DNA of 8,639 nt from Oscillospiraceae bacterium (GCA_016297855.1 JAEDFW010000071.1:1-8639), one strand, 5' to 3'. Positions 1 through 7,189 are shown, numbered from the stretch's first letter. Notes: a model not told the origin generated them from the letters alone. Numbers and translations: made by a program.

Positions 1-35
1 TGCGCATACTACATTTATGAAACGGGGGATGATAA

Positions 36-1166
36 ATGTCCAAAGAGCTCATTCGCTTGTCGAATCTGACTATGACCTTTGAGGATGGAGAAACCATCCT
101 GGACAACATCAATCTGTACATCAATGATAAGGAATTTCTCACATTACTGGGTCCCAGTGGCTGCGGAAAAACGACGACGCTTCGCATCATCGGCGGTTTT
201 TTGACACCTACGTCTGGTGATGTGTTTTTTAACGGCCAACGTATCAACGACGTTCCGGCATATAAACGCAAAATTAACACCGTGTTCCAGCGATATGCGC
301 TGTTTCCGCATCTCGACGTCTACGACAATATCGCCTTTGGCTTGCGCATCTCCAAGCTGAGTGAAGACGAGATTGACGAGCGCGTCAGTGAAATGCTCGA
401 TATCGTCAGCCTCAAGGGCTTTGAAAACCGCAAGGTCACTTCCCTCTCCGGCGGCCAGCAGCAGCGCGTGGCCATTGCGCGCGCACTCGTCAACCGACCG
501 CAGGTGCTTCTGCTCGACGAGCCGCTCGGCGCGCTTGATCTTCGTCTGCGCAAAGACATGCAGAACGAACTCAAGACCATCCAGCAGCGTATGGGAATCA
601 CCTTTATCTACGTTACGCATGATCAGGAAGAGGCGCTCACGATGTCCGATACCATCGTCGTGATGAACAAAGGCAAAATCCAGCAGATCGGCCGGCCAGA
701 GGATATCTACAATGAGCCGAAAAACGCGTTTGTGGCTGACTTCATCGGCGAATCCAATATCCTTGACGGCGTTATGCTTGACGATTTCCAGGTCAAATTC
801 TTTGGCCGCAAGTTTGAATGCGTGGACAAGGGCTTCGAGAAAAACGAACCCGTCGACGTCGTTATCCGCCCCGAGGATATCGACATTGTCCCGCCCGAGC
901 AGGGCCATCTGTGCGGCACAGTCACATCCGTCACCTTCAAGGGCGTACACTACGACACTATTGTTGATTTCAAGGGCTTCAAATGGCTCATCCAGACCAC
1001 CGATTTCTGCCCGGTTGACTCGTATATCGGCATCCGCCTGAATCCAGAGGATATTCACATCATGCACAAGAGCGAGTATTCCGGCCTCTACGGCGACTAC
1101 AGCTCCTACAGTGCCGAATATGATGAGATCGCCGACGCTTCGGAGGAAGAAGCCGATGAAGAGTAA
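36..1166 (+). CDS. potA: Spermidine/putrescine ABC transporter ATP-binding protein PotA
   Basis: This is the cytoplasmic ATPase that powers polyamine import through PotB/PotC. The 376-residue protein shows the whole ABC ATPase set: Walker A GPSGCGKT at 39-46, Q-loop Gln85 in VFQRYALFPH, signature LSGGQ at 137-141, Walker B LLLDEP at 158-163, D-loop GALD and switch His195 in VTHDQEEA. A TOBE-like regulatory domain follows at about 275-345, with the RPEDI signature typical of PotA/MalK-type ATPases. The start ATG at 36 has a GGGGGA ribosome site 6 bases upstream. After the TOBE domain comes a tail of about 30 residues rich in Tyr, Asp and Glu, ending EEADEE. The tail DNA carries the potB ribosome site, and potB begins 11 bases before this gene's end. 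Family and role are secure from the potBCD context; whether spermidine or putrescine is preferred cannot be read from the ATPase. Confidence 0.96.
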   Translation: MSKELIRLSNLTMTFEDGETILDNINLYINDKEFLTLLGPSGCGKTTTLRIIGGFLTPTSGDVFFNGQRINDVPAYKRKINTVFQRYALFPHLDVYDNIAFGLRISKLSEDEIDERVSEMLDIVSLKGFENRKVTSLSGGQQQRVAIARALVNRPQVLLLDEPLGALDLRLRKDMQNELKTIQQRMGITFIYVTHDQEEALTMSDTIVVMNKGKIQQIGRPEDIYNEPKNAFVADFIGESNILDGVMLDDFQVKFFGRKFECVDKGFEKNEPVDVVIRPEDIDIVPPEQGHLCGTVTSVTFKGVHYDTIVDFKGFKWLIQTTDFCPVDSYIGIRLNPEDIHIMHKSEYSGLYGDYSSYSAEYDEIADASEEEADEE

Positions 1167-1974
1167 GCTGCTCGCCTGCCCGTATATCGTCTGGATGATC
1201 CTGTTTACCATCATCCCGCTGGGCATTGTGTTTTACTACGCGCTGACCGATTCCGTGACCGGTCAGTTCACGCTGGCAAATCTCGCCGGTATGGGCAACT
1301 ATCTGCCGATCTTCCTGCGCTCGATCTGGCTGGCCATGTTTTCTGCGCTCATCTGTCTGGTCATCGGCTACCCAGTGGCGTATTTTATTGCGCAGTGCAA
1401 GCCCACCACGCAGCGTTTTCTTGAAATGCTCATCATGCTGCCCATGTGCATGAGCTTCCTGCTCCGGACGCTTGCCTGGGTCGCCATGCTGGAGGATACC
1501 GGCATCATCAACAGCTTCATCTGCGCCATTGGTCTGAAACCGCTGCCGCTCATCCGTACGAACGGCGCAGTCATACTCGGCATGGTGTATAACTACCTGC
1601 CGTATATGATTCTGCCTTTGTACTCGGTCATCATGAAAATCGACCCGCGCCTCATTGAGGCCGCACTCGATCTCGGCTGCACGCCGCGGCTGGTCTTTTC
1701 CCGGGTGATTCTGCCTCTCTCCGGTCCTGGCATCCTGTCGGGCATCACAATGGTATTTGTCCCTGCGGTTTCGACCTTTTATATCTCGCAGAAGCTCGGC
1801 TCGCCCGGCACCACGCTCATCGGCGACGTGATTGAGTCGCAGTTCAAGACCGCCTACAATCCCAACCTCGGCGCGGCAATGTCACTGGTACTGATGGTGC
1901 TCATCTTTATCTGCGTCGCCGTGATGAACCGTTTCGGCGAATCGGACGGAGAGGAGGTCATCGCGAAGGTATGA
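1156..1974 (+). CDS. potB: Spermidine/putrescine ABC transporter permease PotB
   Basis: This is one of the two membrane subunits forming the polyamine channel. The 272-residue protein has about six hydrophobic segments (near 9-29, 57-80, 91-112, 137-160, 188-210 and 240-258). The cytoplasmic EAA loop that docks on PotA starts at residue 168 (EAALDLGCTP) and ends in the usual VILPLSGPGI. The ATG at 1156 is chosen because GGAGGA lies 8 bases upstream and the protein then begins MKSKLLACPYIVW, the expected start just before the first membrane helix. An in-frame ATG at 1111 would add 15 charged residues and has no comparable ribosome site. The gene overlaps potA by 11 bases and its TGA overlaps the potC ATG (ATGA), so the three are probably translationally coupled. 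Assignment as PotB rather than PotC rests on gene order and on the long loop after helix 1. Confidence 0.94.
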   Translation: MKSKLLACPYIVWMILFTIIPLGIVFYYALTDSVTGQFTLANLAGMGNYLPIFLRSIWLAMFSALICLVIGYPVAYFIAQCKPTTQRFLEMLIMLPMCMSFLLRTLAWVAMLEDTGIINSFICAIGLKPLPLIRTNGAVILGMVYNYLPYMILPLYSVIMKIDPRLIEAALDLGCTPRLVFSRVILPLSGPGILSGITMVFVPAVSTFYISQKLGSPGTTLIGDVIESQFKTAYNPNLGAAMSLVLMVLIFICVAVMNRFGESDGEEVIAKV

Positions 1975-2789
1975 AACGGGTCAACCTAGTTATTACCATA
2001 CTGGTCTTTATCTTCTTGTATCTGCCGATGATCGTGCTTGGCGTAGCCTCGTTCAATACGGGTCTTGACGTTGCCACGTTCAAAGGCTTCACGTTTTCGC
2101 AGTACGCCAACCTGTTCCGTGACGAGTCGCTTTTGAAGCTGCTCGGCAACTCTGTCGTGATCGCATTGCTCTCCAGCCTCATTGCCACCGTTTTCGGCAC
2201 GCTGGCGGCCGTCGGCATTTTCTCCATGAAAGGACGGATGCGTAGAGCAGTTATGACGATGACAAACATCCCTATGACGAACCCTGATATTGTCACAGGC
2301 GTTGCGTTGGCGCTTCTGTTTGCATTCACCGGCACGATGCTGAAGATCAACTCGATCCTTGGATTCTGGACGCTGCTGATCGCACACATTACGTTCAACT
2401 TCCCCTATGTCATTCTGAACGTTATGCCAAAGCTGCAACAGATGGACCCCGATCTGCAGGAGGCCGCGCTGGATCTTGGCTGCACGCCGATGCAGGCATT
2501 TTTGAAGGTCGTCATTTATGAGATCATGCCCGGTGTCATCTCTGGCGCTTTGATGGCGTTTACCATGAGTCTGGACGACTTTGTCATCTCCTATTTTGTC
2601 ACCGGATCCAGCTTCATCACGCTTCCGGTGGAAATCTACAACTATACCAAAAAGCCCATTCAGCCGAAAATCTACGCGCTCTTTACGCTCATGTTCGCGG
2701 TCATTCTGATTCTGATGGTCGTCATGAATCTGCTGCAGGCGCGCAGCGAAAAACATTCCAAACTGCACAATGAGAAGAGGAGAATGTAA
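1971..2789 (+). CDS. potC: Spermidine/putrescine ABC transporter permease PotC
   Basis: This is the second permease subunit, pairing with PotB in the membrane. The 272-residue protein has six predicted helices. Its EAA loop at about 164-190 reads QEAALDLGCTPMQAF and ends in IMPGVISG. The segment TMSLDDFVISYFVTG at about 198-212 is highly characteristic of PotC. The first helix (about 5-27) follows a short basic N-terminus (MKR), as expected for an inside-start membrane protein. The ATG at 1971 overlaps the potB stop, and a GGAGAGGAGG run at 1948-1957 supplies the ribosome site, though its 13-base spacing is slightly long. The C-terminus is short and basic (EKRRM), and its DNA contains the GAGGAG ribosome site for potD. 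In place of the usual LP of the EAA loop it has YEIMPG, a mild deviation that I would not over-read. Confidence 0.94.
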   Translation: MKRVNLVITILVFIFLYLPMIVLGVASFNTGLDVATFKGFTFSQYANLFRDESLLKLLGNSVVIALLSSLIATVFGTLAAVGIFSMKGRMRRAVMTMTNIPMTNPDIVTGVALALLFAFTGTMLKINSILGFWTLLIAHITFNFPYVILNVMPKLQQMDPDLQEAALDLGCTPMQAFLKVVIYEIMPGVISGALMAFTMSLDDFVISYFVTGSSFITLPVEIYNYTKKPIQPKIYALFTLMFAVILILMVVMNLLQARSEKHSKLHNEKRRM

Positions 2790-2790
2790 T

Positions 2791-3966
2791 ATGAGAAAAA
2801 CAATTGTTTGCCTGCTGCTGGTATGTGTGCTTGCTTTCAGCCTGATGCCGGCAGCATGCGCAAGTGATAACGAGATCACCGTCTACAACTGGGGCCAGTA
2901 TATTTCCGACGGCACCGACGGGTCGTTGGATGTCATCGCAGAATTTGAAAAAGAAACAGGCATCAAGGTCAACTACCTGACCTTCGATTCCAATGAGAGC
3001 ATGTACACCAAGCTCAAGACGGGCGGTGCTGCGTATGATATCATTATCCCGTCAGACTATATGATCGGCATGCTCATCGAAGAGAACATGCTCGAGCCTC
3101 TGAATTTTGACAACATCCCCAACTATCAGTATATTGACGAGGCCTTCCGCAATCAGGCCTACGATCCGAACAACATGTACTCCGTGCCCTACACATGGGG
3201 TACGGTCGGTCTGATCTACAACACGCAGTATGTCAGCGCTGAAGATGCAGCCAGCTGGAATTGCCTGTGGAACAAAGATTACGCCGGAAAGGTTCTTATG
3301 TTCGATAACCCGCGTGATGCCTTCGCCATTGCCGAATCGATCCTCGGTTTCAGCTACAATACTACCGACACCGCCGAGCTGCAGCAGGCTGCCGAGCTTC
3401 TGAAGCAGCAGAAGGACGTTGTCCAGAGCTATGTCATGGACCAGATCTTCGACAAGATGCAGCGCGGCGAAGCATGGGCTGCGCCCTACTATGCCGGTGA
3501 CTTTCTGACCATGGTGGAAGAAAACCCCGATCTGGCGTTCAGTTATCCGCAGGATGGTTTCAACATCTTCATTGACGCCATGTGCATCCCCAAGGGCTGT
3601 CAGAACAAGGAAGGCGCAGAAGCGTTCATCAACTTCCTCTGCCGGCCGGATATCTGCGCAGCAAACCTTGATTATCTGGGCTATTCTACTCCTGAGTCTG
3701 CCGCGAAGGAGTTAATGGACCCAGAGGTCACCTCCAGCCCCGTCGCCTACCCTGATGAGCAGACACTTTCCGCAAGCGAAAGCTTCAGCTCCCTGCCGAT
3801 TGAGGCCACGCAAACAATGAACGATCTGTGGCTCGGCGTCAAGACCACGGGCAGCAATACGACGCTGTATATCATCGTCTCCGTCGTTGCCGTGCTTGCC
3901 GTTGCTGCAGTGTTTATCGTGATGAATGCGCGCAGGCGCCGCAAGAAGGCCCGCCGCTGCAAATAA
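2791..3966 (+). CDS. potD: Polyamine ABC transporter substrate-binding protein PotD with C-terminal membrane anchor
   Basis: This is the extracellular receptor that captures spermidine/putrescine for PotBC. The 391-residue protein has a signal peptide at 1-24 (MRKT, hydrophobic core, then AACA-SDN, an AxA-type cleavage site). The binding-protein fold starts at EITVYNWGQYISDG. By eye against E. coli PotD, pocket residues align as Trp34, Tyr37, Ser88/Tyr90, Asn173 and Asp176 (NPRD), Trp229, Phe260, Asp262 and Tyr298. Unlike E. coli PotD (about 348 residues), it has an extra C-terminal helix at about 358-378 followed by the basic tail RRRRKKARRCK, which looks like a membrane anchor. The PAAC sequence before Cys23 is a poor lipobox. 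The start is ATG 2791, with GAGGAG at 2777-2782 spaced 8 bases; an in-frame ATG at 2770 lies inside potC and would spoil the signal peptide. It is the last gene of the operon and ends just before the terminator. Confidence 0.94.
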   Translation: MRKTIVCLLLVCVLAFSLMPAACASDNEITVYNWGQYISDGTDGSLDVIAEFEKETGIKVNYLTFDSNESMYTKLKTGGAAYDIIIPSDYMIGMLIEENMLEPLNFDNIPNYQYIDEAFRNQAYDPNNMYSVPYTWGTVGLIYNTQYVSAEDAASWNCLWNKDYAGKVLMFDNPRDAFAIAESILGFSYNTTDTAELQQAAELLKQQKDVVQSYVMDQIFDKMQRGEAWAAPYYAGDFLTMVEENPDLAFSYPQDGFNIFIDAMCIPKGCQNKEGAEAFINFLCRPDICAANLDYLGYSTPESAAKELMDPEVTSSPVAYPDEQTLSASESFSSLPIEATQTMNDLWLGVKTTGSNTTLYIIVSVVAVLAVAAVFIVMNARRRRKKARRCK

Positions 3967-3970
3967 GCGC

Positions 3971-4004
3971 AAAAAGTTCCGCGTCAATTGACGCGGAACT
4001 TTTT
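3971..4004. terminator. Bidirectional intrinsic terminator between potD and pncC
   Basis: A perfect 34-base palindrome sits between two convergent operons. It has an A tract (3971-3975), the arm GTTCCGCGTC (3976-3985), a central AATT (3986-3989), the arm GACGCGGAAC (3990-3999) and a T tract (4000-4005). Read on either strand it gives a G/C-rich 10-base-pair stem, extendable through the A/T tracts, followed by a U run, which is the classic factor-independent terminator. It begins 4 bases after the potD stop. On the other strand its outer edge overlaps the pncC stop codon (4004-4006). Confidence 0.93.
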
Positions 4005-4474
4005 TATGCAAATTCGAGGATCAGCTCCAGCACTGCCTCAGCGGCCAGCTTTCGCACCATCGCCCGGTTTCCCGGAAGGTGCAGCTCCTTGCAGAACGAC
4101 ATACCCGGCATATCGATGGCGATGTATACCAATCCCGGCTGCCTGCCCGTCTCGTCAGAATCCGGCCCCGCGAGACCCGTAACCGACACGCCGATATCGG
4201 CCTGCACAACCTCGCGCGCGCCGAGCGCCATCTCGTGCGCTGTCTGGCGCGAAACAGCCGTGTAGACGCGAAGCGTATCGGGCTGCACGCCCAGCAAACG
4301 CCGCTTGACCTGATTTGTGTAGCTGATAACGCCGCCCATGTAGACGGCGGAACTGCCCGGTACATCCGTCAGCAGCTTTCCGATCAGACCGCCTGTGCAG
4401 GACTCCGCCGTGGCAAGCGTCAGATTCGCCGCTTTGAGCCGGGAAACAACTGCTTCGGCGAGCGGCTCACACAT
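4004..4474 (-). CDS. pncC: CinA C-terminal domain protein, nicotinamide-nucleotide amidohydrolase (PncC type)
   Basis: This protein probably deamidates nicotinamide mononucleotide to nicotinate mononucleotide, recycling pyridine nucleotide in the cytoplasm. The 156 residues make a single complete CinA C-terminal domain: LATAESCTGGLIG at about 20-32, GGVISYTNQVK at 47-57 and the glycine loop VSVTGLAGPD at about 96-105 followed by GLVYIAI. Ser42, Tyr52 and Lys57 have the spacing that I recall for the catalytic Ser-Tyr-Lys of characterised PncC enzymes. The N-terminal CinA (MoCF-like) domain of competence-induced CinA is absent. The gene overlaps the end of thiI by 8 bases (ATGTGTGA). The ATG at 4474 lacks a good ribosome site. 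An in-frame TTG at 4483 lies 9 bases after AGGTGG and may be the true start, adding three residues. Longer upstream extensions are arginine-rich shadow translation of thiI. Confidence 0.88.
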   Translation of the reverse strand: MCEPLAEAVVSRLKAANLTLATAESCTGGLIGKLLTDVPGSSAVYMGGVISYTNQVKRRLLGVQPDTLRVYTAVSRQTAHEMALGAREVVQADIGVSVTGLAGPDSDETGRQPGLVYIAIDMPGMSFCKELHLPGNRAMVRKLAAEAVLELILEFA

Positions 4475-5651
4475 CGTCGTCAAAACGGATCGCCACCTTT
4501 TCCGTGTTCTCGATGGCGCGCGCGATGAGCGCCTCAACGTCAAGTTTTACCTCTTCTGCCTCAACGAGCGCAAGAACCGGCTTCGTCTTCGGGTGCTTGG
4601 GCGTAAAGACGGTGCAGCAGTCCTCATACGGCAAAATAGAGGTCTCCATGGTGCCGATCTTGCGTGCAATGGTCACAATTTCTTCCTTGTCCATGCCGAT
4701 AAGCGGATGGAAGATTGGCACATTCACCACCGCGCCGGTAACTGCCATCGCGTCCATCGTCTGGCTGGCCACCTGCCCGAGATTTTCACCCGTCACGAGG
4801 CATTTTGCGCCGTGGTCGAGTCCGATGCGCTCGGCAATGCGCATCATAAACCGGCGCATAATGATGGTAAAGTATTCCTCTTTGCAGTTGTCGCGAATGG
4901 CCTCCTGGATCTCGGTGAAGCCCACGATATCCAGCGTCATGCGCCCGCAGTAGTGCGTCATGATGCGCGCAAGGTCGATGACCTTCTGCTTGGCAAGCTC
5001 CGAGGTATACGGGTACGAGAAGAAATGGATGCACTCGAGCTCCACGCCGCGCTTGGCGATCATGTAGCCCGCAACCGGCGAATCGATGCCGCCCGAGAGC
5101 AGCACCGCCGCCCGACCGCCCGTGCCGGTGGGCAGACCGCCAGCGCCGGGCGTAGCCGGTCCGTGGATATAAGCGGCGTGGTCACGCACCTCGATGTTTA
5201 CAATATAGTCTGGATTGTGAACGTCAACGGCAACGTGCGCAAACGCCTCTGCGAGCCTTCCGCCGATCTGCTGAGAAATTTGGATAGAGTTCAGCGGAAA
5301 CTGTTTGTCCGAACGCTTGGACTCGACCTTGAAACTGCGGCTGACTGACAACTCGTCGCCGAGATAGGAAACGACCGTCTCAAAAATCGCATCGAGATTC
5401 TTTTCACATGCGCGGCAGCGGCACATCGACGAAACGCCGAAAATCACGCCGCAGGCATCCCACGCGCCGTCTAAATCGCAGGCATCATCCTGCGGTTCAA
5501 CATAGACCGTAGACTGCATGATATACACCTTGAAGTTACCAAAGCGCGCCATACGGCGGCGGACGTTCTGCCGGAGCTTGTCTTCAAATGTGCGGCGATT
5601 CTGACCCTTGAGGACAATCTCACCCAGTTTCAGTAAAAAGATTTCATTCAT
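4467..5651 (-). CDS. thiI: tRNA 4-thiouridine synthetase / thiamine biosynthesis sulfurtransferase ThiI
   Basis: ThiI adenylates and thiolates U8 of tRNA and, in many bacteria, passes sulfur to thiamine thiazole synthesis. The 394-residue protein opens with MNEIFLLKLGEIVLKGQNRRTFED, followed by a ferredoxin-like/THUMP region to about 165. The PP-loop AANH domain has LLSGGIDSPVAGYM with the ATP motif SGGIDSP at 186-192, and later TGENLGQVASQT. EDCC at 343-346 covers the conserved acceptor-domain cysteine (Cys344 in E. coli). The protein stops soon after, so it lacks the rhodanese domain of E. coli ThiI, as is usual for Gram-positive ThiI (about 400 residues). The ATG at 5651 is preferred because AGGATGG lies 9 bases upstream and homologues start here; an ATG at 5675 overlapping the comM stop is less likely. 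No cysteine desulfurase gene is adjacent. An unusual Cys-x-Cys-x-x-Cys cluster lies at residues 77-82. Confidence 0.95.
   Translation of the reverse strand: MNEIFLLKLGEIVLKGQNRRTFEDKLRQNVRRRMARFGNFKVYIMQSTVYVEPQDDACDLDGAWDACGVIFGVSSMCRCRACEKNLDAIFETVVSYLGDELSVSRSFKVESKRSDKQFPLNSIQISQQIGGRLAEAFAHVAVDVHNPDYIVNIEVRDHAAYIHGPATPGAGGLPTGTGGRAAVLLSGGIDSPVAGYMIAKRGVELECIHFFSYPYTSELAKQKVIDLARIMTHYCGRMTLDIVGFTEIQEAIRDNCKEEYFTIIMRRFMMRIAERIGLDHGAKCLVTGENLGQVASQTMDAMAVTGAVVNVPIFHPLIGMDKEEIVTIARKIGTMETSILPYEDCCTVFTPKHPKTKPVLALVEAEEVKLDVEALIARAIENTEKVAIRFDDDV
4493..4498 (-). promoter_or_regulatory. Candidate ribosome binding site for pncC inside thiI
   Basis: AGGTGG on the minus strand lies 9 bases before an in-frame TTG (4483-4481) and 18 bases before the ATG at 4474. 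The spacing fits the TTG much better, so it bears on which start is used. If the ATG is used instead, initiation would have to rely on coupling to thiI termination. Confidence 0.45.
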
Positions 5652-5671
5652 AATTTCGATCCATCCTGTTA

Positions 5672-7189
5672 TCATCTGTTTCCGATCCGGAACGACCGGT
5701 ATTGAATTGCTTCCGCGATATGCTGCGGGCCAATGGTATCGCTTCCGTCAAGATCGGCAATGGTTCGCGCGACCTTGCACACGCGGTCATAGCTTCTGGC
5801 CGTCATCTGCAGGCGTTCAAAGGCCGATTTCATCAAATTCGTACAAGTCTCATCCAGCACACAGACCGTGCGAAGCTCTGCCGGCCGCATCAGCGCGTTG
5901 CAGAGCGTCCTGCTGCCCGCGAAGCGCGTAAGCTGGCGCTTTCTTGCCGCATCGACACGGGCCTTTACGGCGCTGGACGGCTCCGCCTTGGTACGGCGGC
6001 TGAGCTCGTCAAACTTGACTGCCGGTACCTCTACAATGATATCAATCCTGTCAAGCAGCGGCCCGGATATTCTGCCCATATACTGGTCGACCGATGCCTG
6101 CGAACAGCGGCAGCGTCCGCTGGGATCGCCGTACCAGCCGCATTTGCACGGGTTCATCGCGCATACCAGCATAAATTCGCTCGGATACGTCACTGATCCA
6201 TGCACACGCGAAATGGTCACCTGTCCATCCTCAAGCGGCTGGCGCAGTACCTCGAGCGTGTCAGCGCGGAATTCAGGCAGCTCATCTAAAAACAGCACGC
6301 CCTTGTGCGCCAGTGAAATCTCTCCCGGCTTCGGATTTGTTCCGCCGCCGGCAAGCGCCGCAGCGGAGACATTGTGGTGCGGACTGCGGAACGGCCGCAC
6401 CTGCACAAGCGGATGTTCTGATGAAAGCAGGCCCATAACCGAGTAGATCTTTGTAACCTCAAGTGCCTCATCACGCGTCATATCAGGCAAAATCGATGAA
6501 ATACGCTTGGAAAGCATGCTCTTGCCCGAACCCGGCGGACCGATGAGCAGCACGTTGTGCCCGCCGGCCGCTGCAATTTCCAGCGCGCGCTTGACATTCT
6601 CCTGTCCCTTGACGTCGCTGAAGTCCAGAAGATCCGGATATGCATTGTCCGGCTGCCACGGCTGCGCAGGCAGCATCGGGGCGTTTCCGGAAAGGTGCGC
6701 CGCCAACGTCTGAACGGAGTCCACGCCGTAGACCGTATCAATGCCGGCCAATGTAGCCTCGGCGGCGTTTTCAGCAGGAACATACAGTTCTTTGATGCCA
6801 AGTTCCTTTGCCGCCAGAGCCATTGGCAGCACGCCCGCCACAGGGCGGAGTTTTCCCTCGAGACTCAGCTCGCCCAGAAATGCGCACGGTGCTTCCGGCA
6901 GACGGATGAGTTCACTGGCGGACAGAATGCCCAAAAGAATCGGCAGATCGTATATCGTGCCCGATTTCTTTGTCCCGGCCGGCGCAAGATTGAGCGTAAT
7001 GCGGCTGACTGGGAATTTATACCCACAATTCTTGATGGCTGCCCGAACACGCTCGCGCGATTCCTTGACGGCGGCATCCGGCAGTCCCACGACCTCAAAC
7101 GCGGGAAGGCCGCCTGTAATATAGCACTCCACCAAAACCTCGTAGCCGCTGATGCCCAGCAGGCCCAGCGAACGCACTCGGCTGATCAT
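5672..7189 (-). CDS. comM: ComM/YifB family magnesium-chelatase-like AAA+ ATPase
   Basis: This family includes ComM, a hexameric helicase that promotes branch migration during natural transformation; many members in non-competent bacteria are uncharacterised. The 505-residue length matches the family (about 506). The N-terminal ChlI/Lon-protease-like fold runs from MISRVRSLGLLGISGYEV to about 165 and includes GLPDAAVKESRERV. The Mg-chelatase-type AAA+ core has Walker A GPPGSGKS at 217-224, FRSPHH at about 267-272, Walker B GVLFLDELPE at 297-306, a Cys-rich insert NPCKCGW...CRC at 346-362 and GPLLDRID at 376-383. A C-terminal helical domain ends at IGNR. The start at 7189 is chosen from the ribosome site GGAAGGGGG (7 bases spacing) and the family N-terminus. 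Upstream in-frame ATGs fall in or before the promoter. It heads the operon comM-thiI-pncC. Confidence 0.94.
   Translation of the reverse strand: MISRVRSLGLLGISGYEVLVECYITGGLPAFEVVGLPDAAVKESRERVRAAIKNCGYKFPVSRITLNLAPAGTKKSGTIYDLPILLGILSASELIRLPEAPCAFLGELSLEGKLRPVAGVLPMALAAKELGIKELYVPAENAAEATLAGIDTVYGVDSVQTLAAHLSGNAPMLPAQPWQPDNAYPDLLDFSDVKGQENVKRALEIAAAGGHNVLLIGPPGSGKSMLSKRISSILPDMTRDEALEVTKIYSVMGLLSSEHPLVQVRPFRSPHHNVSAAALAGGGTNPKPGEISLAHKGVLFLDELPEFRADTLEVLRQPLEDGQVTISRVHGSVTYPSEFMLVCAMNPCKCGWYGDPSGRCRCSQASVDQYMGRISGPLLDRIDIIVEVPAVKFDELSRRTKAEPSSAVKARVDAARKRQLTRFAGSRTLCNALMRPAELRTVCVLDETCTNLMKSAFERLQMTARSYDRVCKVARTIADLDGSDTIGPQHIAEAIQYRSFRIGNR

Noticed and set aside
1..35. Possible end of an upstream gene, or the potA promoter
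   Set aside because: Short open readings exist in this edge fragment, but 35 bases are too few to identify a gene, and no -35/-10 pair is visible. Only the GGGGGA ribosome site is supported.
144..1226. Long minus-strand open frame (360 codons) opposite potA and the start of potB
   Set aside because: Its translation has no recognisable domain, and it lies wholly opposite potA/potB coding sequence with full ABC motifs. It is a by-product of G/C-rich third positions.
1986..2879. Minus-strand open frame (297 codons) opposite potC
   Set aside because: The product is His/Arg/Gln/Asp-rich, the mirror of a hydrophobic membrane protein, with no family resemblance. The sense strand is clearly PotC.
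4395..5348. Plus-strand open frame (317 codons) opposite thiI
   Set aside because: It is His/Arg-rich shadow translation. The opposite strand encodes ThiI with intact motifs throughout.
5652..5675. ThiI starting at ATG 5675, overlapping the comM stop as ATGA
   Set aside because: Coupling is possible, but the ATG at 5651 has a well-spaced AGGATGG and matches the usual ThiI N-terminus, so the longer form is less likely.
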